Assembly: GCF_000829415.1 (NCBI RefSeq)
Contig: NZ_AP014637.1
Span: 4,233,001-4,297,000, forward strand
Reading direction: 5' to 3'
Length of the DNA stretch: 64,000 bases
Source of the DNA: Pseudomonas sp. StFLB209
Lineage (GTDB): Bacteria; Pseudomonadota; Gammaproteobacteria; Pseudomonadales; Pseudomonadaceae
The position numbers and the translations under genes are program-made. Under the pieces are notes generated by a model, which did no database searches, was not told where the DNA came from, and saw only the letters and a list, made by a program, of their open reading frames with translations. How positions within the stretch are numbered: position 1 is the stretch's first letter; each line of letters begins with the position of its first letter. Below are positions 16,376 through 24,784 of the stretch, in pieces.

Positions 16376-17550
16376 GAGTTTGCCTTGTTGTGATGGGTTA
16401 ACGGAACAATGGCGCGTAATCGGGTGCCGCCCGCCGGGCGACTGATACAGCTGAAGCGCCCGCCCAGCAGGCCGGCGCGCTCCTGCATTGCCACCAGGCC
16501 CAGCGACTGACCGCTCGCTGGCAGGTTGCTGTCGAAGCCACGACCGTCGTCTTCAAGCAGCAGTGCGACATGGCTCTGGTGCAGCTCCAGCTCCAGTTTG
16601 ACGTTGGCGGCCCCGGCGTGCTTGAGGATATTGTTGATGCCTTCCTGGGCAATCCGAAACAGCGCGATCTCTACATGGCTGGGCAGGCGCGAAAGTGAGC
16701 GGGAAAACCAGTGCACGGTGATGCCGGCCTCGCGCAGCCGGTCGACTTCCTTGTCCACCGCCTGGAACAGGCCGAAGTCGTCCAGCACGCTGGGGCGCAG
16801 GCCGCCAATCAGGCGCCGGCCTTCGCCCACGCAATGCTGGGCCAGATCGAGAATGGCCTGCAGATCGTCGTCCAGCGGCGCGTTCAGCGGTGGGCAGCGC
16901 CCGGCAAAACCTTGCAGACGCTGATGCAGGCCGGCCAGGGTCTGGGCCAGGCCGTCGTGCAGGTCATAGGCGACCCGCTTGCGCTCATCCTCCTGGGCAC
17001 TGAACAGCCGATTAACCAGCTCGGACATGCTGCGTTCGCGCACGATCAGCGTCTGCAGCAGGCGGCTGTTCTCCAGATGCGCAGCCAGCAAGGTAGCCAG
17101 CAGATGCAGCGATTCGATGTCTTCGCTGTCGGGGGCACCAATCGGTACGCTGTTGGCCAGCAACAGCATGCCGAACGGGCGGTCATCGGCGCCGCGCAAC
17201 GGCAGGCACAGGACGTTGGGCAGGGCACTGTCGAGTCGCTCCAGCCAGCGCGGTTCCTTGGCTGAAGTATCGGCCTGGCCGGCCAGCTCGCTCAGCTGTT
17301 CCTGATTGCCCACGCTGGCAGTGGGTTGCACGGCCTCTTCAACATCCCATTCCAGCAACAGGCCGTGATCCATGGCGACAAACGCACAGGCGCGCTGGAC
17401 CACTTGCTGGCGCATGGCCTGCGGAGCCAGCCGGGTCAGCTCCCTGCCGGTGTCGACCAGCAGGCGCAGTCGTGCGGCGCGGCTTTGTGACTGGCGATAC
17501 TGGGTACGGATTGCCAGGGCGCTGGCGGGGTCATGGGCTGAACTGTGCAT
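16372..17550 (-). CDS. GAF-domain sensor histidine kinase (NarX/HisKA_3 type)
   Basis: Cytoplasmic kinase of 392 residues without membrane helices. The GAF-like sensor spans about 25-165 (FVAMDHGLLLEW ... VLCLPLRGADDRPFGMLLLAN). The HisKA_3 phosphorylation site is H198 in YDLHDGLAQTLAGL. The HATPase domain follows (270-385), with EGINNILKHAGA as N box and LEDDGRGFD and GLVAMQERAGLLGG as G boxes. It is the first gene of the four-gene operon, 172 bp from the divergent NTF2-like gene. The lack of a periplasmic part implies it senses an intracellular cue. The ligand is not predictable. Confidence 0.92.
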   Translation of the reverse strand: MHSSAHDPASALAIRTQYRQSQSRAARLRLLVDTGRELTRLAPQAMRQQVVQRACAFVAMDHGLLLEWDVEEAVQPTASVGNQEQLSELAGQADTSAKEPRWLERLDSALPNVLCLPLRGADDRPFGMLLLANSVPIGAPDSEDIESLHLLATLLAAHLENSRLLQTLIVRERSMSELVNRLFSAQEDERKRVAYDLHDGLAQTLAGLHQRLQGFAGRCPPLNAPLDDDLQAILDLAQHCVGEGRRLIGGLRPSVLDDFGLFQAVDKEVDRLREAGITVHWFSRSLSRLPSHVEIALFRIAQEGINNILKHAGAANVKLELELHQSHVALLLEDDGRGFDSNLPASGQSLGLVAMQERAGLLGGRFSCISRPAGGTRLRAIVPLTHHNKANS

Positions 17551-17722
17551 GCAGAAGGCTCCGGAGGGGCGCCCGCCCGGGCGCCAGAGTGCTATTAGAA
17601 CCCGGCTGGCAGGGTATTGCCCATCTGCCGAATGGCATAGGCAAATAACCCCGGTTGGCCGATGGCTGGCTCAGCGCGGCGCGGCAAAGTACAGCCCATA
17701 CCAACCCGCAGGAATCACCGCG

Positions 17723-18247
17723 ATGAAACTGAAAACTACTGTCCTGGCTCTGACCCTCGCCCTTGGCGCACCCTGGGTGTCTGCCGCTGACCCGATTGCT
17801 CCTTATGTGTACCGTACGGTGGCCGAGTTGCCGAGCAATGCCAAAGAGCGTGAGATCGCCAGCCTGTTCGATCAGTGGAACGCGGCCTTGAAGACCGGCA
17901 GCGCCCAGCAGGTGGTCAGCCTGTATGCCCCGGATGCGGTGTTGCAGCCGACCGTGTCCAACCAGGTGCGCAATACCCCGGCATTGATCACTGACTACTT
18001 CGAGCACTTCCTGGCGCTCAAGCCGGTTGGCCGTATCAACTATCGGGAAGTGCGCCAACTGGGCAATGATGCGGCGATGGACAGCGGGGTCTACACCTTC
18101 ACCCTGACCGACGCCAACGGCAAGACCCGTGACGTGCAGGCCCGCTACACCTTCCTGTACGAAAAAGTCGGCGGCCAGTGGAAGATCCTCAACCACCACT
18201 CATCGGCCATGCCGGAGCCGCAGCCAGTGATGCACGCCAGCAAGTAA
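17723..18247 (+). CDS. Secreted NTF2-like (SgcJ/EcaC, DUF4440-type) protein
   Basis: Protein of 174 residues. Residues 1-21 are a signal peptide (MKLKTTVLALTLALGAPWVSA, cleavage after VSA). The mature part is an NTF2-like cone fold: EIASLFDQWNAALKTGSAQQVVSLYAPDAVLQPT, then HFLALKPVG, VYTFTLTD and KILNHHSSAMP, the pattern of SgcJ/EcaC and calcium/calmodulin kinase II association-domain proteins. The NHHSS histidines line the pocket of that fold. Periplasmic, function unknown. It is divergent from the signalling operon and convergent with fpvF. The ATG is preceded by CAGGAATCACCGCG. Confidence 0.85.
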   Translation: MKLKTTVLALTLALGAPWVSAADPIAPYVYRTVAELPSNAKEREIASLFDQWNAALKTGSAQQVVSLYAPDAVLQPTVSNQVRNTPALITDYFEHFLALKPVGRINYREVRQLGNDAAMDSGVYTFTLTDANGKTRDVQARYTFLYEKVGGQWKILNHHSSAMPEPQPVMHASK

Positions 18248-18255
18248 GGCAAAAA

Positions 18256-18294
18256 AAACGGGCGGCTCGCACAGCGAACCGCCCGTTGGCTTTT
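18256..18294 (-). terminator. Terminator at the end of the fpv operon
   Basis: Stem ACGGGCGGCTCGC / GCGAACCGCCCGT (one mismatch). Read on the minus strand it is followed by eight T, so it mainly terminates the fpv operon. On the plus strand a short TTTT also follows, so it may act in both directions. Confidence 0.9.
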
Positions 18295-18306
18295 CAGTGC
18301 AGCGGT

Positions 18307-19260
18307 TCAGCCTTTGGTCAGCGCCTTGATGAGCTGTTCTACATCGCTCTGCAGCCCGGTCAGTGGATCTTCGGCTTCATTACCGAGCACCAGCAATTGA
18401 CTGCCGGCGGCACTGATCGCCGCCTTGACGGCCTCTGGTGGCTCACGATGGTCAAGCACCACCGCCACCTCATTGTCCTTGAGTGTTGTGCTCAGGGTGT
18501 TCAGGGCCGCAGGCGTCCATTGGTCGTCAGCCAGCACCTGGCGGCCGACCTGCTCAAGGTTCAGGCCGCTGATCAGGTAGCCCAGCCGTTCGGAAAGGCT
18601 GACCACCGCCACACTGTCGGCCTGGGCCAGGCGTTTTTCGCTGTCGGCACTGAGTTTCAGTAGCTGCTGCTTGAGGCCTGCCAGATTGCTGTCGATCTTC
18701 GCCTTTGCCTCGGGTGCCAGGCGCACCAGGTCGGCGGCCAGTACGTCGGCCATGCGCCCGAGGTTGTGGCTGGCCAGCCACGGCTGGCTGTTCAGGCCAT
18801 CGGTGCTGTCGCCGGGTTGCAGGGCCACGCCGGGCAGGGCGCCGTCCACCGGGCGCGCCGCATCGATCTCGACGATGCGGATATTGCTGCGTCGGGCGTG
18901 GGTGTACAGCGGGTCTTCAGTCCAGATCGAGCGCAGGCCGATCACTGCATCGGCCTGGTTGGCCAGCTTATGTAGAGCCTCGGCGCCGCGACCGCTGAAG
19001 TAGGCGCTTTGCCGCGAGCCGGGCAGGTTGGCGGCGGCGGCGCGCTCCAGCACCACGCCGCTGTCTTTGAGCAGCAACTGACCGAGGCCGTAGGTGATGG
19101 GCAGGCTCGCCAGCACCCGCACCGGCTTGGCGGCCTGCTGCTGGGCCGGTGGCGGCGTAGCGGCCAGCAGGTGAGGGCTGAACAGACCGCCAAGCGGCAG
19201 TGCCAGGCTGATTGCGAGGCTGATTGCGGGGCTAAGGGTACGCAGGTTGGGCAGGTGCAT
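18307..19260 (-). CDS. fpvF: Periplasmic binding protein of the ferripyoverdine system, FpvF-like
   Basis: Cluster A-I (ZnuA/TroA-like) periplasmic binding protein of 317 residues with a signal peptide ending near LLAATPPP. It starts ASLPITYGLGQLL after the signal, but the metal-binding histidines of true zinc/manganese proteins (as in NPHAYEP and AHG) are missing; the corresponding loop reads NLPGSRQSAYFSGRG. This fits FpvF, which in P. aeruginosa binds the siderophore rather than bare metal. Last gene of the eight-gene operon, directly abutting fpvE (one base shared). An upstream in-frame extension overlaps the permease and was rejected. Confidence 0.8.
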   Translation of the reverse strand: MHLPNLRTLSPAISLAISLALPLGGLFSPHLLAATPPPAQQQAAKPVRVLASLPITYGLGQLLLKDSGVVLERAAAANLPGSRQSAYFSGRGAEALHKLANQADAVIGLRSIWTEDPLYTHARRSNIRIVEIDAARPVDGALPGVALQPGDSTDGLNSQPWLASHNLGRMADVLAADLVRLAPEAKAKIDSNLAGLKQQLLKLSADSEKRLAQADSVAVVSLSERLGYLISGLNLEQVGRQVLADDQWTPAALNTLSTTLKDNEVAVVLDHREPPEAVKAAISAAGSQLLVLGNEAEDPLTGLQSDVEQLIKALTKG

Positions 19261-20159
19261 TATCCGATGTTCCCTTTCAGGCTGGGGAGGGTGCCACGGG
19301 CGATGGCGGCCAGGGCGAAGGCCGCCCCGCAGACCAGAATGATGGCAGCGCCGGAAGGCACCGGCAGGTCGAAGACGATGGGCAGCAGGATCCCGCACAG
19401 GGTGCTGAACGTGGCGATCAACACCGAAATCCAGAAAAAGCCCTTGAGCGACTGGCTCAGCAGGCGGGCCGCCGCTGCCGGAATGACCAGCAGGGCGCCG
19501 ACCAGAATCGCGCCGATGACTTTTACTGCCGCCACGGTGATCAGGGTTACCAGCACCACAAACAGATAGTCCAGCAGCTTGACCGCCACGCCGCGCACCG
19601 CAGCCAGTTGCGGGTTGAAGCTGGCCAGCATGATGCGGTTGTAGAGCGGCAGGCTCAATCCCATGACCAGCGCGCCGACCACGGTCAGCACCAACAGGTC
19701 GTTGCCATTGACGGTCAGCACCGAGCCGAACAGTACGTTTTCGAGGATATGCACGTTGATCTTGCCGGCCAGTACCAGCAGCAGGCTGGCGCCCATTGCC
19801 AAGGATACCGACAGAAATACGCCGATCAGCGTGTCTGGCGTCAAGCCGGTACGGTTGCGTAAATAGTTGAGCACGATGCCGAACAGCAGGCAGTAGGCGA
19901 ACAGGCTGCCGTACGGGCCGGTATAGGGCTCGCCGAGCAGGATGCCGATGGCCACGCCGGTCAGGGCGGCGTGGCCGACTGCTTCGGAAAAGAACGCGAA
20001 GCGCTTGACCACCACCAGGGTGCCCAAACCGCCCAGCACCGGACCGATCAGCAGGCCGGCCAGCAGGGCGTTGACCACAAAACCATAGGCCAGTGCTTCA
20101 GGCAGATAGCCGGAACTGGCGAGGTCCTGAACGAACAGGCGAAAGTTCTCGTAAGACAT
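19260..20159 (-). CDS. fpvE: ABC transporter permease FpvE (metal ABC-3 family)
   Basis: Polytopic inner-membrane permease of 299 residues with about eight or nine membrane helices, of the ABC-3 (ZnuB/MntB) family: GLGTLVVVKRFAFFSEAVGHAALTGVAIG carries the coupling-helix consensus, and VKVIGAILVGALLVIPAAAA is the family C-terminal block. With FpvD it would import iron freed from ferripyoverdine from periplasm to cytoplasm. The start ATG shares its A with the fpvD stop (TGATG), showing translational coupling. Confidence 0.85.
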   Translation of the reverse strand: MSYENFRLFVQDLASSGYLPEALAYGFVVNALLAGLLIGPVLGGLGTLVVVKRFAFFSEAVGHAALTGVAIGILLGEPYTGPYGSLFAYCLLFGIVLNYLRNRTGLTPDTLIGVFLSVSLAMGASLLLVLAGKINVHILENVLFGSVLTVNGNDLLVLTVVGALVMGLSLPLYNRIMLASFNPQLAAVRGVAVKLLDYLFVVLVTLITVAAVKVIGAILVGALLVIPAAAARLLSQSLKGFFWISVLIATFSTLCGILLPIVFDLPVPSGAAIILVCGAAFALAAIARGTLPSLKGNIG

Positions 20160-20911
20160 CACGCGTCACCCCCGCTGCTGCGTGGCTGGGCAGAAAACAG
20201 CGTGAGCAGCCGCTCCGGGGTCAGTGCAGTCTGCGCCGATTCATCGAACAGCACCCGGCGATTCAGCCCGGTGACCCGATCAGCCAGGCGCTTTACCGCG
20301 GCCAGATCGTGCTCGATCCACAGCACTGTGATGCCGCTGCGTCGCCAGTCGGCAAGCAGCCGTTCGAAGACCTGGATGCCCGGTTCGTCGAGGGCTGACA
20401 TGGGTTCGTCGAGCACCAGCAGTTGCGGGCTGGGAATCAGCCCCTGGGCCAGCAGCACGCGCTGGCGCTCACCACCGGACAGCGCGCCCATGCGTCGCTT
20501 GCGTTTGTCGTGCATCCCGACTCGCTCCAGCGCCTCGCCGATGGCGGCGGCGTAATGCCTGGACAGGCCGAGAAAGGCCGGGCGGCGTTGGCACATGGCG
20601 GCCATGAAGTCTTCGACGGTCATCGGCAGGCCACGGTCGAACTCCAGCGCTTGGGGCACATAGCCGATCACGCCTTGCGCGGCGGGCCATTGCAGGCTGA
20701 GTTGACCCTGGTGCGGCATCTGGCCGAGCAGGGTTTTGATCAGCGAGCTCTTGCCGCCGCCGTTGGGGCCGACCAGTGCGTGGATATTGCCGGGTTCCAC
20801 CGCGAAGCTGATACGGTCAAGAATCACCGTGCGGCCCAGGGTCAGGCTGACCTGGTCGAATTCGATGGCCGGGCCGTTGCGGGTCCGCTGGATCTGTTCG
20901 GCTGCGGTCAT
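20159..20911 (-). CDS. fpvD: ABC transporter ATP-binding protein FpvD
   Basis: ABC ATPase of 250 residues. Walker A GPNGGGKSSLIKTLLG, Q-loop YVPQALEF, signature LSGGERQRVLLAQ, Walker B LLVLDEPMSALDE and H-loop IEHDLAAV are all intact. It energises the FpvE permease. It overlaps the preceding fpvC by 4 bp and touches fpvE by 1 bp. Confidence 0.87.
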   Translation of the reverse strand: MTAAEQIQRTRNGPAIEFDQVSLTLGRTVILDRISFAVEPGNIHALVGPNGGGKSSLIKTLLGQMPHQGQLSLQWPAAQGVIGYVPQALEFDRGLPMTVEDFMAAMCQRRPAFLGLSRHYAAAIGEALERVGMHDKRKRRMGALSGGERQRVLLAQGLIPSPQLLVLDEPMSALDEPGIQVFERLLADWRRSGITVLWIEHDLAAVKRLADRVTGLNRRVLFDESAQTALTPERLLTLFSAQPRSSGGDA

Positions 20912-21837
20912 GCGCCACTCTCCTGAATGGCCCGGACCACGGTGTCGAGGTTGCCGGTCATGTCCTTTTCATACTTGTCGGCGGTGTACTCGCCGTAGGA
21001 AATGTGCGACAGCGGGTAGAGTTTCACACCGGACTCGCGCTGGATGGTATCGACATAGCTGGAAGGGAAATCCATTTCGGAAAAGATCACCTTCACGTCC
21101 AGCTCGCGCAGTTGGTCGATGGTTTTTTTCAGCTGGCTGGGGCTGGGTTCGATGCCGTGGGCCGGCTCGACCACTGCGGTGACCTCCAGACCAAATTCGC
21201 GCAGCAGGTAGTCGTAGGCGGCGTGCACCGTCGCCACGCGCAACTCGGCATTGGGTGCCTGGGTCAGCTTGGCCAGGGCGTCGGCACGCATCTGCCGCAG
21301 CCGCTTGGCGTAGGCCCGGGCGTTGGCGGTGTAGGTCTTGGCGTTGTCCGGGTCGAGCTTGCCCAGTTCACGGGCAATGTTATTGACCTGGGCGATCGAG
21401 GCGCTGATCGACAGGAAGGTGTGCGGGTTGACCACCTTGCCGGCGCCGCGGGCGGCAATACCGGTGGCGGCCAGTAGCGGTACGTCGGCGTTCGCTTCGA
21501 TCACCGGGACCTTGGGATTTTCGCTGGCCTCGATCATGCGGTCAGCGAAATCGTCGTGGCCCACGCCGTTGAGCACGATCACGTCCAGCGAGCCGATCCG
21601 TTTGATATCTTCGGCGCGAGGTTCGTAGGCGTGCGGGTTGAAACCGGCCGGGATCAGCGGCACCACCTCGGCCTTGTCGCCGACGATGTTGCTGACATAG
21701 CTGTAGTACGGGTGCAGGGTGATGCCGATGCGCAGGCGTTTGGCAGCCTCGGCGCTGGCTAGTGATGGCAACGTGATGGCGAACAGGCCGGCCAGCAGGA
21801 CGCCCAGCAGAGGGCGACGGGGGAGCGAAATAGGCAT
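20908..21837 (-). CDS. fpvC: Periplasmic metal-binding protein FpvC
   Basis: ZnuA/TroA-like binding protein of 309 residues with a signal peptide (residues 1-29, ending LPSLASA). Metal-ligand motifs are intact: AGFNPHAYEPRAEDI, VVNPHTFLSIS, and EPAHGIEPSPSQL, each placing a histidine at the interdomain cleft. In P. aeruginosa FpvC acts as an iron chaperone delivering ferrous iron to FpvDE. Presence of the canonical histidines here, against their absence in the FpvF homologue of the same operon, supports a division of labour. Lies 35 bp after fpvK. Confidence 0.85.
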   Translation of the reverse strand: MPISLPRRPLLGVLLAGLFAITLPSLASAEAAKRLRIGITLHPYYSYVSNIVGDKAEVVPLIPAGFNPHAYEPRAEDIKRIGSLDVIVLNGVGHDDFADRMIEASENPKVPVIEANADVPLLAATGIAARGAGKVVNPHTFLSISASIAQVNNIARELGKLDPDNAKTYTANARAYAKRLRQMRADALAKLTQAPNAELRVATVHAAYDYLLREFGLEVTAVVEPAHGIEPSPSQLKKTIDQLRELDVKVIFSEMDFPSSYVDTIQRESGVKLYPLSHISYGEYTADKYEKDMTGNLDTVVRAIQESGA

Positions 21838-21872
21838 GGTCAGGCGATCTTCTGTGCGATGAGTGCGTGGGT

Positions 21873-22457
21873 TCAGTGCCGATGCTGACGGGTGACACCC
21901 GCATCGAACTGGCTAACGACCTGCTTCCAGCCAGCGGCGATCAGGCTCGCGTCGCTCAGGTCGGAGGGGGCGCTGAGGCGCGCGTTACGGTTGATCCAGA
22001 TGTCCGCCGGGGCGTCGGCAGTTTGCTCGGCGTGGCGCTGGTTGCGCAGCAGAAACGAGCCGGCCACCTCGCTGGCCTGGCTCAGGCCCAGCCAGGCGTC
22101 ACCGGCCATCTGCCATTGATGCGCACCACGGGTGGTGGCGCTGACATCCTGCACGAACGGCGGCAGGCCTTCTTCAGCCAATTGCTCAACGCTCACCGGG
22201 GTTTGTTGCTCCTGGGCCAACAGACGGGCCTCATCGAGGCTTACCCGCAGGTCGGCATAGATGCCTTGCTCGGCGGCATTCAGGTCACGGCGGGCATCCA
22301 GTTGATGGCTGGCCACGGCCTCGGGCTCATGGCTTTCACCGCGCAGGCCGATCACCGCGCTGGCCACCGCGAGAATCAGCAGGCAGGTCAGCAGCACGTA
22401 GAGGGTTTCATGCCCGGCGCCGGCCGGGCGGACAATCTGGCGCGTCTGGGTACTCAT
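21873..22457 (-). CDS. fpvK: Inner-membrane-anchored periplasmic protein FpvK (DUF6162)
   Basis: Protein of 194 residues with one membrane helix near the N-terminus (about 18-38, TLYVLLTCLLILAVASAVIG) and a periplasmic domain predicted mostly helical (DARRDLNAAEQGIYADLRVSLDEARLL). In P. aeruginosa FpvG, FpvH, FpvJ and FpvK form the inner-membrane complex needed for iron release from pyoverdine; only FpvG is the reductase, and the exact role of FpvK is unresolved. It overlaps fpvJ by 4 bp. Confidence 0.78.
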   Translation of the reverse strand: MSTQTRQIVRPAGAGHETLYVLLTCLLILAVASAVIGLRGESHEPEAVASHQLDARRDLNAAEQGIYADLRVSLDEARLLAQEQQTPVSVEQLAEEGLPPFVQDVSATTRGAHQWQMAGDAWLGLSQASEVAGSFLLRNQRHAEQTADAPADIWINRNARLSAPSDLSDASLIAAGWKQVVSQFDAGVTRQHRH

Positions 22458-22783
22458 CGGGAGGCGATATCCGCCTGGTCGATTTCCACCACGTGGCCGG
22501 GACCTGCGTCAAACAGCACGTAGAACTCGGCTGCCGGCTTTTTGAAGGTCAGGGTCGAATCGTTGCCCAGTTTGCCGGGCAGCAGGATGGTCTCGTCATA
22601 GCCGATCACATCCAGGGTCACGCCAGCGGCTGCGCTGCCGTCGGAGAAACCGCCGGTGCAGCGGATGTTCTCGCTGTCGATCTGCTCGCATTCACAGATC
22701 GGGTTATGCGCCAGGGCCGTACCGCTGACGCCCAGAATCAGCAGGGCACTTGCCGCGACGCGGCGCAGGGAAAATAAACTCAT
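22454..22783 (-). CDS. fpvJ: Small periplasmic protein FpvJ
   Basis: Protein of 109 residues with a signal peptide (MSLFSLRRVAASALLILGVS, cleavage after ALA). The mature part is small and rich in beta-prone residues, with three cysteines close together (NPICECEQIDSENIRC), a possible metal or redox site. It matches the position and size of FpvJ. Its ATG overlaps the fpvH stop by four bases (ATGA). The longer open frame upstream lies inside fpvH and was rejected. Confidence 0.77.
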   Translation of the reverse strand: MSLFSLRRVAASALLILGVSGTALAHNPICECEQIDSENIRCTGGFSDGSAAAGVTLDVIGYDETILLPGKLGNDSTLTFKKPAAEFYVLFDAGPGHVVEIDQADIASR

Positions 22784-23325
22784 TTTTTGGCTCCTTGGGT
22801 TTTCAGCCAGGCCACGGTTGCCGGAGAGGCTTGTGCAAGGGGGATGGAGGCTTGATGGACGGCACCGTCCCAGCCTTCCATGGTGATCCACAGCTCGGCA
22901 TCAAGCGGGCTGTTCTCGGGAATCTGCATAAAGGCACCCATGCGATAAGCCGGGCCGAAGAAAATCGCGCCGGCAGTACGCAGGCTGCGCGGCTTGCCGA
23001 TGCGCAGGTAGGTGGCTTTGACCTGCTCGGCGCATTCAGTGCACAGCGCGGCATTGAAGCTCTTCATGTAGCCGACCGGCGCATCCAGGCGCGGCGCTTC
23101 ATCGCGCAGTTCGGCCAGGCGCAGACTCCAGGGACCGACCTGGACCTGACCGATATCGCGCTGGCCAAGGCCGGCGTCGCCGCGAAACAGTGCCGCATCG
23201 GCAAAATACTTGGGCATGAACCCCAGCGGAATCAGGATCAGCAAAACATTGATGTGGAAGCGCCACTTATGCCAAAGACGGCTCAAGGGCGAGCGTTGCT
23301 GTTGCACGGTTGCAGCCTTGCTCAC
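22780..23325 (-). CDS. fpvH: Inner-membrane protein FpvH
   Basis: Protein of 181 residues with one N-terminal membrane helix (about 24-40, FHINVLLILIPLGFMP) and a periplasmic domain. A CTEC pair (ALCTECAEQ) near the middle is conspicuous and could bind metal or take part in redox chemistry. GTG start overlaps the fpvG stop by four bases (GTGA). It occupies the FpvH position of the fpvGHJK complex, whose subunits assist FpvG in reducing ferric pyoverdine. Confidence 0.78.
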   Translation of the reverse strand: MSKAATVQQQRSPLSRLWHKWRFHINVLLILIPLGFMPKYFADAALFRGDAGLGQRDIGQVQVGPWSLRLAELRDEAPRLDAPVGYMKSFNAALCTECAEQVKATYLRIGKPRSLRTAGAIFFGPAYRMGAFMQIPENSPLDAELWITMEGWDGAVHQASIPLAQASPATVAWLKTQGAKK

Positions 23326-24533
23326 AGGGAAGTCTCCGCAGGTACGTGGGGCACGGCAGGCTCGGGCCTGGCCTTGGCCTGGTTGGCGGTCTTGGCCTCA
23401 CGCTTGAGGGCGTTGAGGGTTGCCAGCGCGGTGCGCTTGCTCCAGATCAACAGGCCGCTGAGCACCATCATGCTCAGCACCAGGCCGAAAAACGCCCAGA
23501 TCAGCTTGATCCAGATACCGCCGAAGTCGCCGGTGTGCAGCGGGCGCATCGACTCTGTGACGAACTCGATCTTGTTACGGTCCGACAGCAGATGGGTCGA
23601 CGCCACTTCACCGGTGTAGGGGTTGATCTCTGCGGTCTGGAACATCAATGGGTACCAGCTGCGACCGGCGATGCTCATGTTGCTGTAGGCGTTGAGTGGC
23701 GGGCTGATGAAGCTGGCTTCAAGACCCGGAATATGCTGTTGGGCGATTTCCATCGCCTTGTCCAGGGAGATCATCGGGACTGGCTTGCCATCGGCGGTCA
23801 ATGGCACCGACGCGTGTGGCAGGATCGAGGCTGCCGGTGCGCGGCTGGACAGGCTGATATTGTTATCGCCCAGAATGGCCTGGATCAGGAACCAGATACC
23901 GGTCACCGAAATGACCAGGATGAACCAGATCGACCAGATGCCGCTCAGGCGGTGGAAGTCGCCCCAGAAGATCCGTGCGCCGTGGTTGAAACGCAAGGTC
24001 GGCTTGAAAAAGCCTTTCCAGAATTTTTTGTAGACTACCAGGCCGGTGATCAGCGACACCAGCATCGGAATGCCCAGCAGCGATACCAGATACCAGCCCC
24101 AGGAGTAACCATTGGTGAACGGCACCAGCCACCAGCCATGCAGGGCGCGGGTGAATTGGCGGAAGTCGAACGACGCGGCAAAGCCCTGGATGGCCCCGGT
24201 GTAGGGGTTGACGTAGGCATTGGTGGTGCGACCCTCAGGAAAGGTAACCCGCACATTGAGGGCGAAGTAGTCCCCGTCGGGCTGCGAAATGAAGCCTACA
24301 TTCAGGTTGGGTTCGTTCTGTTTGATGGTGTTGCGGATCTGTTCGAAACTCAGCCGCTGTGCGTCGTCCGAAGGTGCCGTGGCGCGAACCTCAGGGTAGG
24401 CCAGCCACACGATCTCCTTGCTGACCACGGCCAGGGTGCCGGTCACGCACACGATCAGGACAAAAAACCAGATAGGCAACGCCACCCAGCTGTGCACCAG
24501 GAACCAGATTTTTGAGCGGGATTTCTTGGACAT
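23322..24533 (-). CDS. fpvG: PepSY-domain iron reductase FpvG
   Basis: Inner-membrane PepSY-TM protein of 403 residues. Helices lie near residues 12-36 (WFLVHSWVALPIWFFVLIVC), 140-175, 190-215 and 340-365, with PepSY segments between them (NPYTGAIQGF and NPYTGEVAS). Conserved histidines in the helices (VHSWVALP, ALHGWW, DFHRLSG, LHTGDFGG) are candidates for haem or electron-transfer ligands. FpvG reduces Fe(III)-pyoverdine in the periplasm so that iron is released. First gene of the operon. The ATG of MSKKSRSK was chosen; a GTG 21 nt upstream (24554) is also possible, and neither has a strong ribosome site. Confidence 0.85.
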   Translation of the reverse strand: MSKKSRSKIWFLVHSWVALPIWFFVLIVCVTGTLAVVSKEIVWLAYPEVRATAPSDDAQRLSFEQIRNTIKQNEPNLNVGFISQPDGDYFALNVRVTFPEGRTTNAYVNPYTGAIQGFAASFDFRQFTRALHGWWLVPFTNGYSWGWYLVSLLGIPMLVSLITGLVVYKKFWKGFFKPTLRFNHGARIFWGDFHRLSGIWSIWFILVISVTGIWFLIQAILGDNNISLSSRAPAASILPHASVPLTADGKPVPMISLDKAMEIAQQHIPGLEASFISPPLNAYSNMSIAGRSWYPLMFQTAEINPYTGEVASTHLLSDRNKIEFVTESMRPLHTGDFGGIWIKLIWAFFGLVLSMMVLSGLLIWSKRTALATLNALKREAKTANQAKARPEPAVPHVPAETSL

Positions 24534-24631
24534 TGGAAGCAGGTCTCGATTCACGGGTCGGAGCCTTCTGAAGCGAGACTCCGGTAGACGCCATTTGGCC
24601 GCAACGATAGCAAACGCAGCCGGTGTATCTA

Positions 24632-24656
24632 GATAAAGACGAATGAGAACGAAATA
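24632..24656 (-). promoter_or_regulatory. Candidate Fur box upstream of fpvG
   Basis: AT-rich GATAAAGACGAATGAGAACG, about 100 bp before fpvG, resembles overlapping Fur hexamers (GATAAT-like then AATGAGAA) but matches the 19-bp consensus at only about 10 positions. An iron-uptake operon is expected to be under Fur or PvdS control; no clear PvdS box was found. Confidence 0.35.
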
Positions 24657-24784
24657 CCCGCATCCAACATTGGCTGAAATATGTAAAAAAATATTTCAAG
24701 AAGGGTGGGGTAGCCGCTAAATGGGCTGGCAAGGTGCCGCAGGCATCAATGGATGCCTGCGGGGAGGGAGGTCAACGGCAGTGC

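Noticed and set aside
19260-20911. ZnuBC-type zinc transporter reading of the ABC genes
   Set aside because: The family is right, but the eight-gene context with a PepSY reductase and the fpvHJK-like genes fits the ferripyoverdine system better than zinc uptake.
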